Below are positions 1 to 10,871 of a DNA stretch of 64,000 nt, piece by piece. Source of the DNA: Myxocyprinus asiaticus (lineage: Eukaryota > Chordata > Actinopteri > Cypriniformes > Catostomidae). The notes under the pieces are model-generated. The model saw only the letters and a list, made by a program, of their open reading frames with translations. It had not been told where the DNA came from and made no database searches. The position numbers and the translations under genes are program-made. Every line of letters begins with the position of its first letter. The first letter of the stretch is position 1. The DNA is taken from positions 1,935,501 to 1,999,500 of the forward strand of contig NC_059388.1 of assembly GCF_019703515.2 (NCBI RefSeq). Reading direction: 5' to 3'.

Positions 1-786
1 GAGATGAGGATCAGGATTCTGATCTGAGTGACACTACTGATACACCTCTGACTCCAAAGAGACCTCGGCATACTTCCACCCCAGACCCTCCATATACATC
101 AAGATGTCACAATCAGAACAGAAATCAAACTGTGCAATGCCCTCCTTCTATCTCATGTTCCTTAGTGCTGATGTGAACACATCCTTTGATGCGCTCTCTG
201 ATATACTAGTATACTCACATTTACATGCTGAATGTGTGGTGAATGAAATAGTTGTTGAATCACTACTGGAAACAGTTCCAGCTGAGTCAGATCCTATCTC
301 CATTTCAGCAAGCACAGCTGTTGAAGTAACTGAGAGAACACAGCCAGTGACATAAGATCCACCTCAGTCATCTGACACCCAGAATCCAACATGCAACAAT
401 ACATGTTCTTTGGAAACCGAAGAAATGTGGTTGAAACAAAACTATTGTAGTTCGCAGAGTTCATTGTGTAAATGATATGATTCATGCTCTCTCAAACAAA
501 AACATACTGAATGCCAATAAAGCATTTAAACGTGTGGAGTATGGAGTATTCCAAGACTGTCTAACTGAATTCTGGGAGACGTTTTATGAAACAAGAACTT
601 CAGGAACAACATATAGTACAAGATCCTTACTCTACATAACACTTACCAAGAACAAGAGTGGGAAGCTGTTGTACGTATTTTGGAAATTGGATGGCTGCGC
701 TTTGGATATTTGCCAATCCAGCTTGCACCTCCTTTTCTAAAAGAAGCACTATCCCTTCCTTCACAAGAGACCAGCCTGATGGAGGT
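1..786 (+). pseudogene. HECT-domain (G2E3-like) pseudogene, 5' part
   Basis: The left end reads as an acidic, Pro/Thr-rich linker (about 1-170), then poorly conserved sequence, then from about 440 a HECT-like stretch. Visible pieces are 'NDMIHALSNKNIL', 'DCLTEFWETFYE' and, after a frame change near 605, 'QEWEAVVRILEIGW' and 'LPIQLAPPFLKEAL'. These fit the N-lobe of the HECT-type proteins that are greatly expanded in fish and usually annotated as G2/M-phase E3 ubiquitin ligase-like. An intact member would pass ubiquitin to substrates through a C-terminal cysteine. Several frames are needed, so this is a decayed copy. It stops at 786, where an LTR element is inserted, and resumes in register at 1655. 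The family call rests on motif resemblance; the frame breaks are directly visible. Confidence 0.5.
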
Positions 787-912
787 TGTAACAGTATAAG
801 GATGGGCAAGGAGGAGGCGGGACAGTCAACATAAAATTTAATGGTAAACAAACTTAAACCAACATAAAACATAAGGACACACACAACATGGCCACGTGCG
901 TGCGTGCGTGCG

Positions 913-952
<40 letters not shown>

Positions 953-1055
953 ACTGGGGCCTCCAGCTCCCATTTATCTCGCTCTCCCGCTGATCAGCTG
1001 ATCCAGCGCCAGACGTGCACCATCATGGCCCAGCCACGCCCTCCTCCTCTTCACA
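787..1055 (-). repeat. LTR of the TRIM-like element (left copy)
   Basis: Direct repeat partner of 1427-1654. It shares the blocks AACAGTATAAGGATGGGCAA, AACATAAAATTTAATGG and CTCGCTCTCCC, in the same order. It holds an expanded (GTGC)n-(CT)n tract at about 897-951 that explains its extra 40 bp. Confidence 0.7.
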
Positions 1056-1096
1056 CTCCTCAGGCCTGGGGAGAGGGAAAGGGCAAGAGAAGACAC

Positions 1097-1128
<32 letters not shown>

Positions 1129-1408
1129 AAAGAACTTGCTCACCGGCTCCCAGACGCACTGTTGCCCGGTCCTCAACTGCTCCTCTGCCCTCTGGCGGAT
1201 GCCAGCTCGCTCCTCCCCCGGCGGACGGCAGCAAGTCCTCTGGCCCCTGGCAGATGAAACTGCTCCTCCCCTTCTTCGGTGGATGGCAGCGGTTCCTCTG
1301 GCTCTCGCCGGCTGGCAGCGACCCCTATATCCCCAGGCAGACGGCCGCGGCTGCTCCCCTGGTGTATGGCAGCGGCAAGGACTCCATGACAGCGCATCCC
1401 TCCTCCCT

Positions 1409-1426
1409 CCCGGATTTCGGCACCTC
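1409..1426 (-). promoter_or_regulatory. Candidate primer-binding site
   Basis: On the minus strand the bases directly after the right LTR read GAGGTGCCGAAATCCGGGA. This has the form of a tRNA-complementary site (normally TGG plus an acceptor-stem complement) and starts at the LTR edge. Which tRNA it would pair with was not determined. Confidence 0.4.
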
Positions 1427-1654
1427 TGTAACAGTATAAGGATGGGCAAGGAGGAGGTGGGAACCGGCTGAACAGTCAACATAAAATTTAATGGTAAACA
1501 TAAACTTAAACCAACATAAAACATAAGGACACACACACAACATGGGTACGTCTCTCTCTCTCTCTCTCTTGAACTGGCACCTCCGTCTCCCCATTATCTC
1601 GCTCTCCCACTGATCAACTGATTCAGCACCGGCCATGCCCTCCTCCACGTCACA
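1427..1654 (-). repeat. LTR of the TRIM-like element (right copy)
   Basis: 228-bp direct repeat of 787-1055, starting TGTAACAG and ending CGTCACA, directly followed by the GAGGT target duplication. Its CT tract is short (about 1553-1569). Confidence 0.7.
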
Positions 1655-2187
1655 GAGGTTTTTTTCAATTATGTTAACCCAGCAGAGAAGGATGTGTTAA
1701 GAGAAGCACTCCATGACTTCCAGAGTGCTGAGATCCTCAGTGTTCTTAGCAGTCACAACTGCTCTGTGCTTCCTCATGAAAGCAATCTCCTGAAAATACT
1801 GGAAGAAATTACACACAAAGAGATGGTTCAACAACCAGCCTACATAATAAATTGCTGGCAACCCTTTCTGCAATTTATTGGGGAAACCATGACTGCAGAA
1901 ATGCTGGACAAAATAACAGAAACTCTCCAACCAAAAGAAAGAAGTGTAACAAAATCCATCAAGTTCCCAGAATCAATGTCCCCATCTGAAAGCACTGTCT
2001 CAAATCACCTGCTTTGATTCAATAGGGAGAGAGACCAGAAGGAGCTTGGTCTTTTGCTCAGATATTGCATGGGTTCTGATTTGTTTCTGTCCAAAACAAA
2101 GGTGACATTTACAGAAATGACAGAGTTTTCAAGATGGCCAGTTGCTCACACTTGAACAAATCACCTGGCCAAAATGTTGAACCAAAT
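1655..2187 (+). pseudogene. HECT-domain (G2E3-like) pseudogene, 3' part
   Basis: From 1664 the frame reads FNYVNPAEKDVLREALHD, then 'ILEEITHKEMVQQPAYIINCW', and after a TGA (2015-2017) 'LGLLLRYCMGSDLF' and 'TEMTEFSRWPVAHT'. This is the C-lobe of the HECT-like family. In HECT ligases the catalytic cysteine follows a Pro-x-Ala-x-Thr stretch. Here the codon after 'PVAHT' is TGA (2153-2155), so the expected cysteine position is a stop. The copy is cut at about 2187, where it meets a minus-strand L1. Two in-frame stops, a TRIM insertion and truncation make it non-functional. The whole segment is intronless. Confidence 0.55.
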
Positions 2188-2291
2188 TTTCAAAAGGTCT
2201 CAATACTCCACCCTCATATAGGTCACTGAGTGCATTAACCCCTCTCACAATCCAATCTGACCAACAGAAAGGGGACTTATTAATACATAGT

Positions 2292-4653
2292 TTAGGGTTC
2301 AGCCATATGCTCGAGGCTACGTTTTTTAAACACTCTGGACACTTTTGTCCATATCGAGTGCAAATGCAAAATAACAGGGTGCGACTTAACCTCTCTGGCT
2401 AGTTTGATCAAAAGGCTTTGCAATGGCGAGATAGGGGCAAGAACTTCCTTTTCAGTACAAAACCAGGGAGGGGCTCTCTCAGGTGGAAGCAACCAATGAG
2501 CCAAATGTCTAAGACAAAATGCATAATAATAAAACAAAATCTTGGGTAGGCCTAACCCACAATTGTCAATCGGCCTATGAAACTTATTGAAATTTAACCT
2601 GGGACGCTTACCATTCCAAATAAAGGATTTTGCTATGCTATCAAATTGCTTGAAATAAGAGATGGGGACATCTACAGGGAGAGACTGTAGCAGGTAGTTG
2701 AATTTTGGAATACAATTCATTTTAATAACATTAATCTTCCCAATCATCGATAAATGTAATGAAGCCCACCTGTCCAGATCATTTGAAAACATCTTTATTA
2801 AGGGATCAAAATTAACTCTGACTAAATCAGACAAATTTGCTGGGAATAAAATTCCCAAATACTTAATTCCCTGTTTGGGCCACTGGAAGGCGCCCGGCTG
2901 AAAAGCCGTTACTGGACAGTACGCTGTCAAAGCCAAAGCTTCGGATTTAGACCAATTGACTTTGTATCCTGAGAACTTGGAAAAGGAATTAATAATTCTG
3001 TGGAGGCAAAGCATAATAGTAGTAGGGTTAGTGACGAATAATAAAATATCATCTGCGCAAAGCAGAAGCTTATGCAACACACCTCCCGCAATCACCCCTG
3101 GAAAATCATCCTCCTTTCTTATCGCGGCTGCTAATGGTTCCAGGGCAAGACAGAACAATAAGGGGGAAAGAGGGCAACCCTGCCGGTTGCCCCTATCCAG
3201 AGTAAAAAAATCTGAAATTAGTCCATTTGTTTGTACCGCCACTACAGGGTGTCTATAAAGTAGCTTAATCCAACCAATAAAAGTACTCCCGAACCCATAC
3301 ATTTCCAAAATCTTAAAAAGATAATCCCATTCTACCATATCAAACGCTTTTTCAGCATCAAGTGAGATGGCAGCGACCGGAGTCTGATCATTCGCTACTT
3401 ACCACATGATATTGATGAAACGCCTAATGTTATCAGAAGAGCTATGGCCTCGAATAAACCCCACCTGATCTATATGTATAAGTGATGTCATAACTTTACT
3501 TAATCGATTAGCCAGAATTTTTGACAAAATGTTTACGTCTAACTGAATCAGGGAAATTGGACGGTAACTTTTACACTCGCTTGGATCTTTGTCCTTTTTA
3601 AGAATCAGACTGATCCGGGCTTGTATCATGGTTGGCGGAAGCTTTCCATTCTTTAATGATTCCGTATAAACTTCTAACAAAAGTGGAGCCAGTTCTGTAG
3701 CATAAGATTTGAAAAACTCAGCGGCAAAGCTGTCAGGCCCCAGAGCCTTGCCTGTAGGAACCACCTTAAGTGCCTCCCAAGACATGCCCACAGAGGATAC
3801 TGAGGACCAGTTGGTCTCCATATAAACATTGATTTCAGTCTTTAACATTTGTTGGAAATCAGGATTTTGCAAAAGGGACACATTAAGGCGCCAACTATAT
3901 GATTTATTTTTCTCTGTATATGGCAACACCTCTAAACTCACCAGGGTGTGATCTGAGACTAAGATGTTTCCAATTGAACAATCAACAACAGATGAAATGA
4001 GGGATTTGGATATTAAAAAAAAAATCTATTCTAGAATAAATCTTATGGAGTGATGAAAAAATGTTTAGTCACTACCAGATGGGTTCAAAAGTCTCCAAAT
4101 ATCTGTAAGACCAAGATTTTTACACATCCTGTGAAGCGTCAGTGTTGCTCTAGGGGGCTTACACACTTTTGCTTCACTATGATCAAGGACTGAGTCCATC
4201 AAAAGATTAAAGTCTCCTCCCAATATTATATCATGAGGGGTGCCAGCGGTTTGCAGCATCCCTTCAAGATCTATAAAAAAGCCCTGATCATCAGTGTTAG
4301 GTGCGTATATATTGGCCAAAATCAACCTTTGCCCCTGAATTTCAGCTAAAACAATAATGACTCTCCCTAGTTTATCTTTAGTCTGTTTGAGACATTTGAA
4401 TTGTAGAAGATTATTTATCAATATAATGACTCCCTTGCTCTTACTTGTGCCAGCACTAAAGAAAACATGTCCACCCCATATCTTCCCATACCTTTTCAGC
4501 TTCCTGCGGGGAGAGATGTGTTTCTTGAAGAAACACTATATCATATTTCTTACGTTTAAGAAAAGTAATAACCTTCCTTCTTTTTATGGGGTGCCCTAAC
4601 CCATTTACATTCCATGTGGAGAGAGACAATCCACTCATATTAACATTTGACAC
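2292..4653 (-). pseudogene. L1 ORF2 (endonuclease-reverse transcriptase), broken
   Basis: On the minus strand it starts at 4653 with MSNVNMSGLSLSTWNVNGLG, an AP-endonuclease N-terminus, and continues with 'FLQETHLSPQEAEK' and 'IILGGDFNLLMDSVLDH'. A frame break follows, then the RT (3941-2292), which has 'LILKKDKDPSECKSYRPISL', 'SLDAEKAFDMVEWDYLF', 'QGCPLSPLLFCLALEPL' and a CADD in place of YADD (3048-3059). Compared with copy 3, the linker between 'SWEALK' and 'PTGKA' is deleted. A TAA follows 'FINIMW' (about 3399). The product would nick target DNA and prime reverse transcription of its own RNA. This copy cannot. Confidence 0.85.
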
Positions 4654-5664
4654 TGTGTGTCAAAAACAAAATTATACAGACCACATTCCCCATTAGTGAA
4701 ACAATCAAACCCCGAACTTCCCCCTATACAAAACAAGCAGAAAAAAGAAAAACGTGTGCATTAACCCCGTGCACGAAAGCGCCAACCAGCGACAATCCCT
4801 CTAAACTCAAAAGGTCCATGAACGCCCACGAGCCCCCACGACAACTTTGCCATCGGATTGCTCAATTTTGCCTCACAAATGTGTGAGGTAAAATTACATA
4901 ACATTACTTTGTAAAATAAACCCCAGCCAATAGGAAGAATGAACACCAAGAACGTGTAGATTCATACACAGAACTGTCTCAAAGGTGTGATCTTCCACAA
5001 GACAAATTCCAGCTGATATAAAACCATTCAGATTCCTCGGACAGACAAACAAATGTTCAGTGAGCCAGCTGTTATGAGTTCAGTGGATGACATAATCATT
5101 CCAATGTATCATAAAAATACTTAACAAAACAAACTCCAGCCAGCAGGAGGAATAAGCACGAAGAACGAACAGATTAATCCACAGCTGTTCCAAAGGAGTG
5201 TTATTCAATAGAACAAGCTCCAGCCCCTAGGCGGAAACCAATACAAAAAGAAACAAAAAAGGCATCCTGGTTCCCAGGATGGTCAAGTCAATTCACTCGG
5301 ATTGACTTACTCAATCCGTCAACTTTATAAAAAACATCCTTTGTGTGAGCATGTAGATATTTTGCGGTCATCCATAGTGTCCACTCTCAAACTGGCCGGG
5401 AACTTCAATGCAAAAGTAATCTTCCGTCAATGCAAAAGTTTCTTTAAGGAAAAGTGTTATTCACAAAACAAGCTCCAGCCGCTCGGCGGAGCCAATGCAA
5501 AAAGAAAAAGAAACTAAAATGATGCCCAGCTTCCTCAAAATCCAGATTAAGTACAGCAAGTCGACCCACTCACATGAGAAACACCCAATGGTTTACTCAC
5601 CCATTGATTCTATAAAAGACATTGCCTAATTGGGACATGTAAATACTTTGCGACCGTCCTTCGT
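4654..5664 (-). repeat. L1 copy 1 inter-ORF region with decayed ORF1-end repeats
   Basis: About 1 kb separates ORF1 and ORF2. It holds repeated blocks such as AAACAAGCTCCAGCC with nearby 'AATGCAAAAAGAAA' (about 5209-5256 and 5468-5513), and two diverged versions of the ORF1 C-terminal coding end (around 5330-5450 and 5600-5720). The same arrangement is seen on the plus strand in copy 3. Confidence 0.5.
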
Positions 5665-6442
5665 TTATATTATCAGTTTGGCCGGAAACATCAGAGCAAA
5701 AGTGATCTTCCGCTGATGTAAGAGTTTCTTACATTCCTTGAACCGATCGCGTTTCTCTCTTGTCGAACTTGCAAAGTCTGGGAACAAGAAAATATTATGG
5801 TTCTTCCAAGAAAGCTTCCCTTTGCTTCTCGCCTGGCACAACACAAGATCTTTATCGGATGATCTCAGAAATTTGGCAAGGATTGATCGGGGCCTTTCTC
5901 CCTCAGCAAATCTGTGAGCTGGGACTCTGTGAGCTCGCTCGATTTCCAGTTTATGGCCTGTTATATCGAGCAGACTCGGGAAAAGCTCGTCTAGGAATTT
6001 CACCATATCTCTGCCCTCCTCATGCTCAGGAATTCCAATAATTAGAACGTTATTCCTGCGGCTTCTATTCTCAAGATCTTCAAGCTTTTCAAGGAGATGT
6101 TCCAAATCAACTTTGATAGTGGGCAGATTAGCGGTTAATTCCTTCTCCGAAGACTCCAGACAATCGATTTGTCTCTCAACATCAGCCACTCTTGTAACTA
6201 AATTTTATTTCCATCGCCGTAACCGATCGACGTATTACAGCGAGATCCTCCAAGTCACCAAGAACCTTCATCAGCATCACCGATAAGTTGGACAATTGAT
6301 GCTGGATCTCCTCTCCCACCGCGCCATCCAAATCGAGTCCCCGGTCTGTAGGCCTGTCGGGGCTTTCATCCTGAACACGAAAGTGTCTTTTAATGTCTCC
6401 AGAGCCCGAGTATTTTGACTTCTTTGCCATGTTTTGCCTCAA
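5665..6442 (-). pseudogene. L1 ORF1 (RNA-binding protein), broken
   Basis: Two minus-strand pieces. 6442-6182 gives 'MAKKSKYSGSGDIKRHFRVQ' and a heptad-like stretch. 6189-5665 gives a coiled-coil segment, then 'LENRSRRNNVLIIGIPE', the hallmark start of the L1 ORF1p RRM, then 'HKLEIERAHRVP' and 'RDRFKECKKLLHQRKITFALMFPAKL' of the C-terminal domain. L1 ORF1p binds L1 RNA as a trimer. The start codon used by copy 3 is AGG here, so the first usable ATG is at 6430. A frameshift near 6185 splits the coiled coil. Confidence 0.85.
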
Positions 6443-6563
6443 AGAGCAAATGTGTAACTTGGTGTATCAAATTTCACCAGATTATAACATGAAAATAATT
6501 ACAAATTTAACAAAGTGCGCAGAGCTCGTCGCTCACACGTCTGCTTCTTGCATGGCGTCACGT

Positions 6564-6914
6564 GACCTTCAACATGCGTTTTTGAAAATTTTAAGTTCTT
6601 TTTAACTTGACATGGTGTTTAAAATGTGCAGGTCCTGTGTGAGATGCTGAAGAAACAGCAAGAAGCAGTGCAACAGTCAAAGACATTCGTCCAGCATGTG
6701 TTTATATAGGAAAACAAGGGGAAAACAGAACAGATGCGCGCAAAAACACTTTCGGTGTGAACAGACCCTTACTCGTCCGTTCGCACGTGTCTGTGAGTGA
6801 GAGTGTGTTTATTTTTTCATTCAACCTGTCGGGTTCTCGGGTCCCGTTGGGCCCGGGTCAGGTTGCAGACCTCTACAACAGGGTCCAAAACTTTTGAAGC
6901 TTGTGTTCAGATAT
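6564..6914. other. Unannotated interval
   Basis: Beyond the L1 5' end I recognise no gene. The only notable feature is a GC-rich patch at about 6826-6872 (GGTTCTCGGGTCCCGTTGGG) amid AT-rich sequence. Confidence 0.5.
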
Positions 6915-7138
6915 GATATGATAGGTGTGGGTGAGAAACAGATCAATATATAAGTCTTTTTTTTTTTTACAATAAATCTCTACTTTCAAACAGCCCTCCT
7001 AAGCGCTATTCTCTCCTAAGAGTTCTTGTTTTGTTTTTGGCAATATGCATTCTTTGTGCATTGTATGGACCTACAGAGTGGATTTATTCTTCTAAAAATT
7101 TTGTTTGTGTTCAGCTGAAGAAAGAAAGTCATACACAT
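6915..7138. repeat. Cypriniform palindromic MITE, part left of the hAT-like insertion
   Basis: Contains GGTGTGGGTGAGAAACAGAT and 'AAGAAAGTCATACAC', blocks shared with the repeats at 24850-25083 and, in reverse complement, 12471-12680. The sequence is broken after ATACACAT (7131-7138) and continues at 12379 with CTGGCATGAC...GGTGAGTAAATGATGAGAG. Confidence 0.6.
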
Positions 7139-7221
7139 TAGAGGTTGACCGATAGTGGATTTTACCAATACCGATAACTAAGTTGGGCAGTACCTTATGG
7201 GATCAAAATCCCGTCAAAAGT

Positions 7222-7405
7222 ATTGCGGTCACGGATCCAAAAATAATAAGCGTGAATCAAAATAGTAAGCGTGAATCAAAAAATTAAAAGTGCAGATAAA
7301 AAAATAATGATCGCAAAAATAAATAAAAAGCACAGATCAAAATAATAAGCGCAGATCAAAATAATTAGCGCAGATCAAAAAAGAACTAGCATGAATCAAA
7401 AATAT
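7222..7405. repeat. Degenerate tandem repeat, about 18-22 bp unit
   Basis: Successive variants of 'AATAAGCGNNGATCAAAA' (GCGTGAATCAAAATAGTAAG, GCAGATCAAAATAATAAGCG, GCGCAGATCAAAAAAG) occur about nine times. No coding potential is apparent. Confidence 0.6.
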
Positions 7406-7623
7406 ATGAACACATTTAAAATATGCTGAAAAAAAAATTGGCATCAGAATTGCAAACCAAATCATGTTTTCCTTGGTTATATTACAGTTTTTTTGCTCTC
7501 TGACAATTTTGCTCATATTTAAAAAAAAATTGTATGCTTACGCAGTATTTTTCTTTGCTTTTGTTTCCAAGTTCTGCACTTGGTTTTCCAAAACTTGTGA
7601 GTAGAGTTTCATGTAAATCAGGG

Positions 7624-7745
7624 GGCGTTTTGCGTCCCTATTGGTCCACTAGTTCTTGATCGACAGCGCCTCCTATAGCCAATCATTGGAAGAGGGGAGG
7701 TGACGTCACTCCAATGCAAATCTGCTCAATATTATATTATTTGTG
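7624..7745 (+). promoter_or_regulatory. Promoter-like motif cluster upstream of the DIRS genes
   Basis: Within 120 bp there are two CCAAT-type motifs (CTATTGG, AGCCAATCATTGG), a perfect cAMP-response palindrome TGACGTCA (7701-7708), a perfect octamer ATGCAAAT (7714-7721) and an AT-rich TATATTATATTATT tract. It lies just before the first ATG of the DIRS region (7801). Promoter function is inferred. Confidence 0.4.
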
Positions 7746-7990
7746 GTTGATATATATGCTGCTTGTGTCTGTTTTGAGTATTTTTTTGCCAGCAGTTGTG
7801 ATGGATTACGAGGACGGTTCCCCTCCTTCCCTGTCACTGACCGGTCCTATGATGGGTACCCGGAGCCAGGTAAGTGCTTCGATGTCCCCAGACTCGGCAT
7901 GGCCACGAGCTCAGAGTTTGAGCCCCCTCAACATGGTGCCTCTGGCTCCGCCCCGCCGCGAGGCCCCACCCACCGGTATGTCCGACGCGA

Positions 7991-9692
7991 TTGTCCCATT
8001 GGTCCCCCTCGCCCGGGGCTGCCCTGCGTGCAGAGATCGCGACCCTTCTGCGGAAGGATGCGATAGAGCCTGTCCCTCCAGCTGAGATGAAGAAGGGGTT
8101 CTACAGCCCCTACTTCATCGTGCCCAAGAAAGGCAGTGGGTTGCGGCCAATCTTGGACCTGCGAGTACTGAACTGGGCCTTGCACAGGCTCCCGTTCAAG
8201 ATGCTGACACAGAAACGCATTTTAGCGAGCGTCTGGCATCAAGATTGGTTCGTGCCGGTAGACCTGAAGGATGCATACTTCCACGTCTCGGTTTTACCTC
8301 GGCACAGGCCCTTTCTGGGGTTCGCCTTTGAGGGCCAGGCATACCAGTACAAGGTCCTCCCCTTCGGTCTGTCCCTGTCACCTCGCGTCTTCACGAAACT
8401 ATCTCGATGACTGGCTGATTCTAGCTTACTCTCGAGACTTGTTGTGTGCGCACAGGGACCTGGTGCTCAGGCACCTCAGCCGGTTGGGGCTTCGGGTCAA
8501 CTGGGAAAAGAGCAAGCTCTCCCCGGTACAGAGCATCTCTTTTCTCGGGTTGGAGTTAGACTCAGTCTCTATGATGGCGCACCTCACAAGCGAGCGCGTG
8601 CAGTCAGAGCTAAACTGTCTGAAGTTGTTCAGGCGGAGAACAGCAGTCCCACTGAAGCAATTTCAGGGGCTCCTGGGGCATATGGCGTCCTCGGTGGCGG
8701 TCACGCCGCTCGGGTTGATGCATATGAGACCACTTCAGCACTGGATTCAGACTCGAGTCCCGAGATGGGCATGGCGTCGCGGCACACATCGCGTGATCAT
8801 CATGCCGATCTGCCGCTGCTTGTTCAGCCCTTGGACGGACCTTGCATTTCTGCGGGCAGGGGTCCCCTAAGTGCAAGTGTCCAGGTGCGTCGTGGTTACG
8901 ACAGATGCCTCCGAGCGTGGCTGGGGAGCCATGTGCAACGGGCACGCAGCCGCGGGCTCCTGGACAGGGCCGTGACTGCATTGGCATATCAACTTCCTCA
9001 AGTTGCTGGCAGTGTTTGCCGCCCTGCGGAGGCTTCGGCCGTTGATCCAGGGCAAGCACGTGTTGGTCCGGATGGACAACACAGTGACGGTAGCGTACAT
9101 CAACTGCCAAGGTGGCTTGCGTTCGCGTCGCATGTCGCAACTCGCCCGCCATCTCCTCCTCTGGAGTCAGCAGCGACTCAAGTCGTTGCGAGCCACTCAC
9201 ATCCTGGGCGACCTCAACAGCACGGCAGACACACTGTCTCGGCAGGTCACACTTAGTGGAGAGTGGAGACTCCACCCCCAGGTGGACCAGCTGATTTGGA
9301 GTTGATTCAGTCAAGCGCAGGTAGACCTGTTTGCTTCCCGGGAATCCTCCCACTGCCTGCTCTGGTACGCCCTGACCAAGGCTCCCCTTGGCACAGAGTC
9401 GCAGGCACACAGCTGGCCCCAGGGGCTGCGCAAGTATGCATTCCCCCCAGTGAGCCTACTTGCACAGAACCTGTGCAAGGTCAGGGAGGACGAGGAGCAT
9501 GTCATCCTACTAGCACCCTACTGGCACACCCAGACTTGGTTCTTGGACCTCACAATCCTCACGCCAGCCCCTCCCTGGAGAATTCCCCTGAGAAGGGATC
9601 TCCTCTCTCAGGGACGGGGCACCATCTGGCACCCGCGACCAGACCTCTGGAATCTCCATGTCTGGCCCTTGGATGGGACGTGGAAGACCTAA
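7991..9692 (+). pseudogene. DIRS reverse transcriptase-RNase H, broken
   Basis: The RT begins near 8030 ('LLRKDAIEPVPPAEM', 'GFYSPYFIVPKKGSGLRPIL', 'VPVDLKDAYFHVSVLP', 'QYKVLPFGLSLSPRVFTK'). A short deletion and frame change near 8390 follows, then the catalytic YLDD (8397-8408). RNase H follows, with 'VVTTDASERGWGA', 'VLVRMDNTVTVAYIN' and 'LGDLNSTADTLSR'. TAG at 8868-8870 and TGA at about 8973 and 9302 interrupt that frame. The sequence between 'RVFTK' and 'NYLDD' is missing, which removes the segment just before the active site. The protein would copy the element's RNA into circular DNA. Confidence 0.8.
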
Positions 9693-10871
9693 GTGGCCTA
9701 CCACCTGCGGTGGTAGACACGATCACTCAGGCTAGGGCTCCCTCTACGAGGTGCCTGTATGCCTTGAAGTGGCGTCTGTTTGCTAAGTGGTGTTCTTCCC
9801 GACGCGAAGACCCCCAGAGATGCGCAGCCGGGTCGGTGCTTTCCTTCCTGCAGGAGAGGCTGGAGGGGCGGCTGTCCCCCTCCATCTTGAAGGTGTACGT
9901 GGCTGCTAATGCGGCGCACCAGTTGACAGTAGGTCTTGGGAAGCATGACCTGATCATCAGGTTCCTTAAGACACGTGAGGAGGCGGAATCCTCCCAGACC
10001 GCACCTCATTCCCTCATGGGATCTCTCCGTGGTCCTACGGGGCCTGCAGGGAGCCCCGTTTGAGCCCCTGGAGTCAGTTGAGCTAAAGGTGGTCTCTTTG
10101 AAGACTGCCCTCCTGAATGTGCTCATGTCCATCAAGAGGGTAGGGGACCTGCAGGCATTCTCTGTCAGCGACACGTGCCTGGAGTTCTGTCCAGAATATT
10201 CTCACGTGGTTCTGAGACCCCGACCGGGCTATGTGCCCAAGGTTCCCATGATCCTGTTTCAGGATCAGGTGGTGAACCTGCAAGCGCTGCCCCAGGAGGA
10301 GGCAGACCCAGCCTTGTTGTTGCTGTGTCCAGTGCATGCTTTGCGCAACTATTTGGATCACATGCAGAGTTTTAGATGCTCTGAGCAGCTCTTTGTCTGC
10401 TTTGGAGGACAGCAGAAAGGGAGCGCTGTCTCCAAACAGAGGGTCGCCCACTGGGTCATTGACACCATCGCTTTGGCATATCACGCCCAGGGCGTGCTGC
10501 TCCCCTTGGGGCTACGAGCACACTCTACCCGGAGTGTGGTGGCCTCCTGGGCCCTGACCAATGGCACCTCTTTAGCAGACATCTGTAGAGCAGCGGGCTG
10601 GGCAACACCCAATACCTTCGCGAGGTTCTACAATCTCTGGGTTGAGCCGTTTTCGTCCCGTGTGTTGTCAGGTATGAACAGGTACGTTTGCGGGACAACT
10701 GGCCGGGTGTACCACTTGCGTACAGCGCCTTTCCCCTCCTGGAGGGGGAGATGTGCGCTTTTTACCCCCAGCCATGTTCACGAGGTCATGGACCCTGGAT
10801 GTCCTTCCTCCTTAGCCCTGTGGCAGACGAGTTCACGGAGAAATTCGATGCTGGCCCAGTATGTGTGCTAA
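9690..10871 (+). pseudogene. DIRS tyrosine recombinase, broken
   Basis: Two overlapping frames: an N-terminal core-binding part ('ARAPSTRCLYALKWRLFAKW', 'SVLSFLQERL') to about 9980, then a frameshift and the catalytic domain from about 9980 to 10690. Catalytic signatures visible are Arg in 'SIKRVGDL' (10137-10139), His-x-x-Arg in 'HSTRS' (10521-10532) and Tyr in 'FARFYNLW' (10629-10631). This enzyme class integrates circular cDNA by site-specific recombination without target duplication. The catalytic triad parts are intact; only the frameshift clearly disables it. Confidence 0.8.

Larger units (their letters stand above)
787..1654 (-). mobile_element. Small non-autonomous LTR element (TRIM-like)
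   Basis: Two direct repeats (787-1055 and 1427-1654) begin TGTAACAGTATAAGG and end TCACA on the plus strand, so they have TG...CA ends. They enclose about 370 bp with no recognisable gag or pol. The element is flanked by a 5-bp duplication GAGGT (782-786 and 1655-1659), and the host reading frame (Met-Glu-Val-Phe-Phe) is restored when the element and one GAGGT are removed. A primer-binding-site-like stretch next to the right LTR suggests minus-strand orientation. The left LTR is longer because of CT and GTGC microsatellite growth. Size and lack of genes match terminal-repeat retrotransposons in miniature. Confidence 0.7.
2188..6563 (-). mobile_element. L1-type LINE, copy 1 (3'-truncated)
   Basis: A minus-strand LINE closely related to the plus-strand copies at 27146-32262 and 58157-63768. 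Its 5' end (6563) matches the start of the copy at 58157 (shared TCACGTGA and GCGACGAGCTCTGCGCAC). Its 3' end stops at the point equivalent to about 62718 of that copy, so the last 800 bp of ORF2 and the 3' UTR are missing. It also lacks about 540 bp between the endonuclease and RT domains. Order on the minus strand: 5' UTR, ORF1, a long inter-ORF region, ORF2. It is inactive by truncation and stops. Confidence 0.85.

Noticed and set aside
896..1536. Open frames of 107-191 codons on both strands across 896-1536
   Set aside because: They run through CT/GA microsatellites and LTRs of the TRIM-like element. Composition explains the openness and no protein family is recognisable.
7222..7405. CRISPR-like array of short repeats
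   Set aside because: Repeats are degenerate, AT-rich and without unique spacers of constant size, and the DNA is vertebrate.
8444..9410. Overlapping frames of 266-270 codons on both strands within the DIRS RT-RNase H region
   Set aside because: They are alternative-frame shadows of a GC-rich coding remnant. The frame with YLDD and RNase H motifs is the real one.
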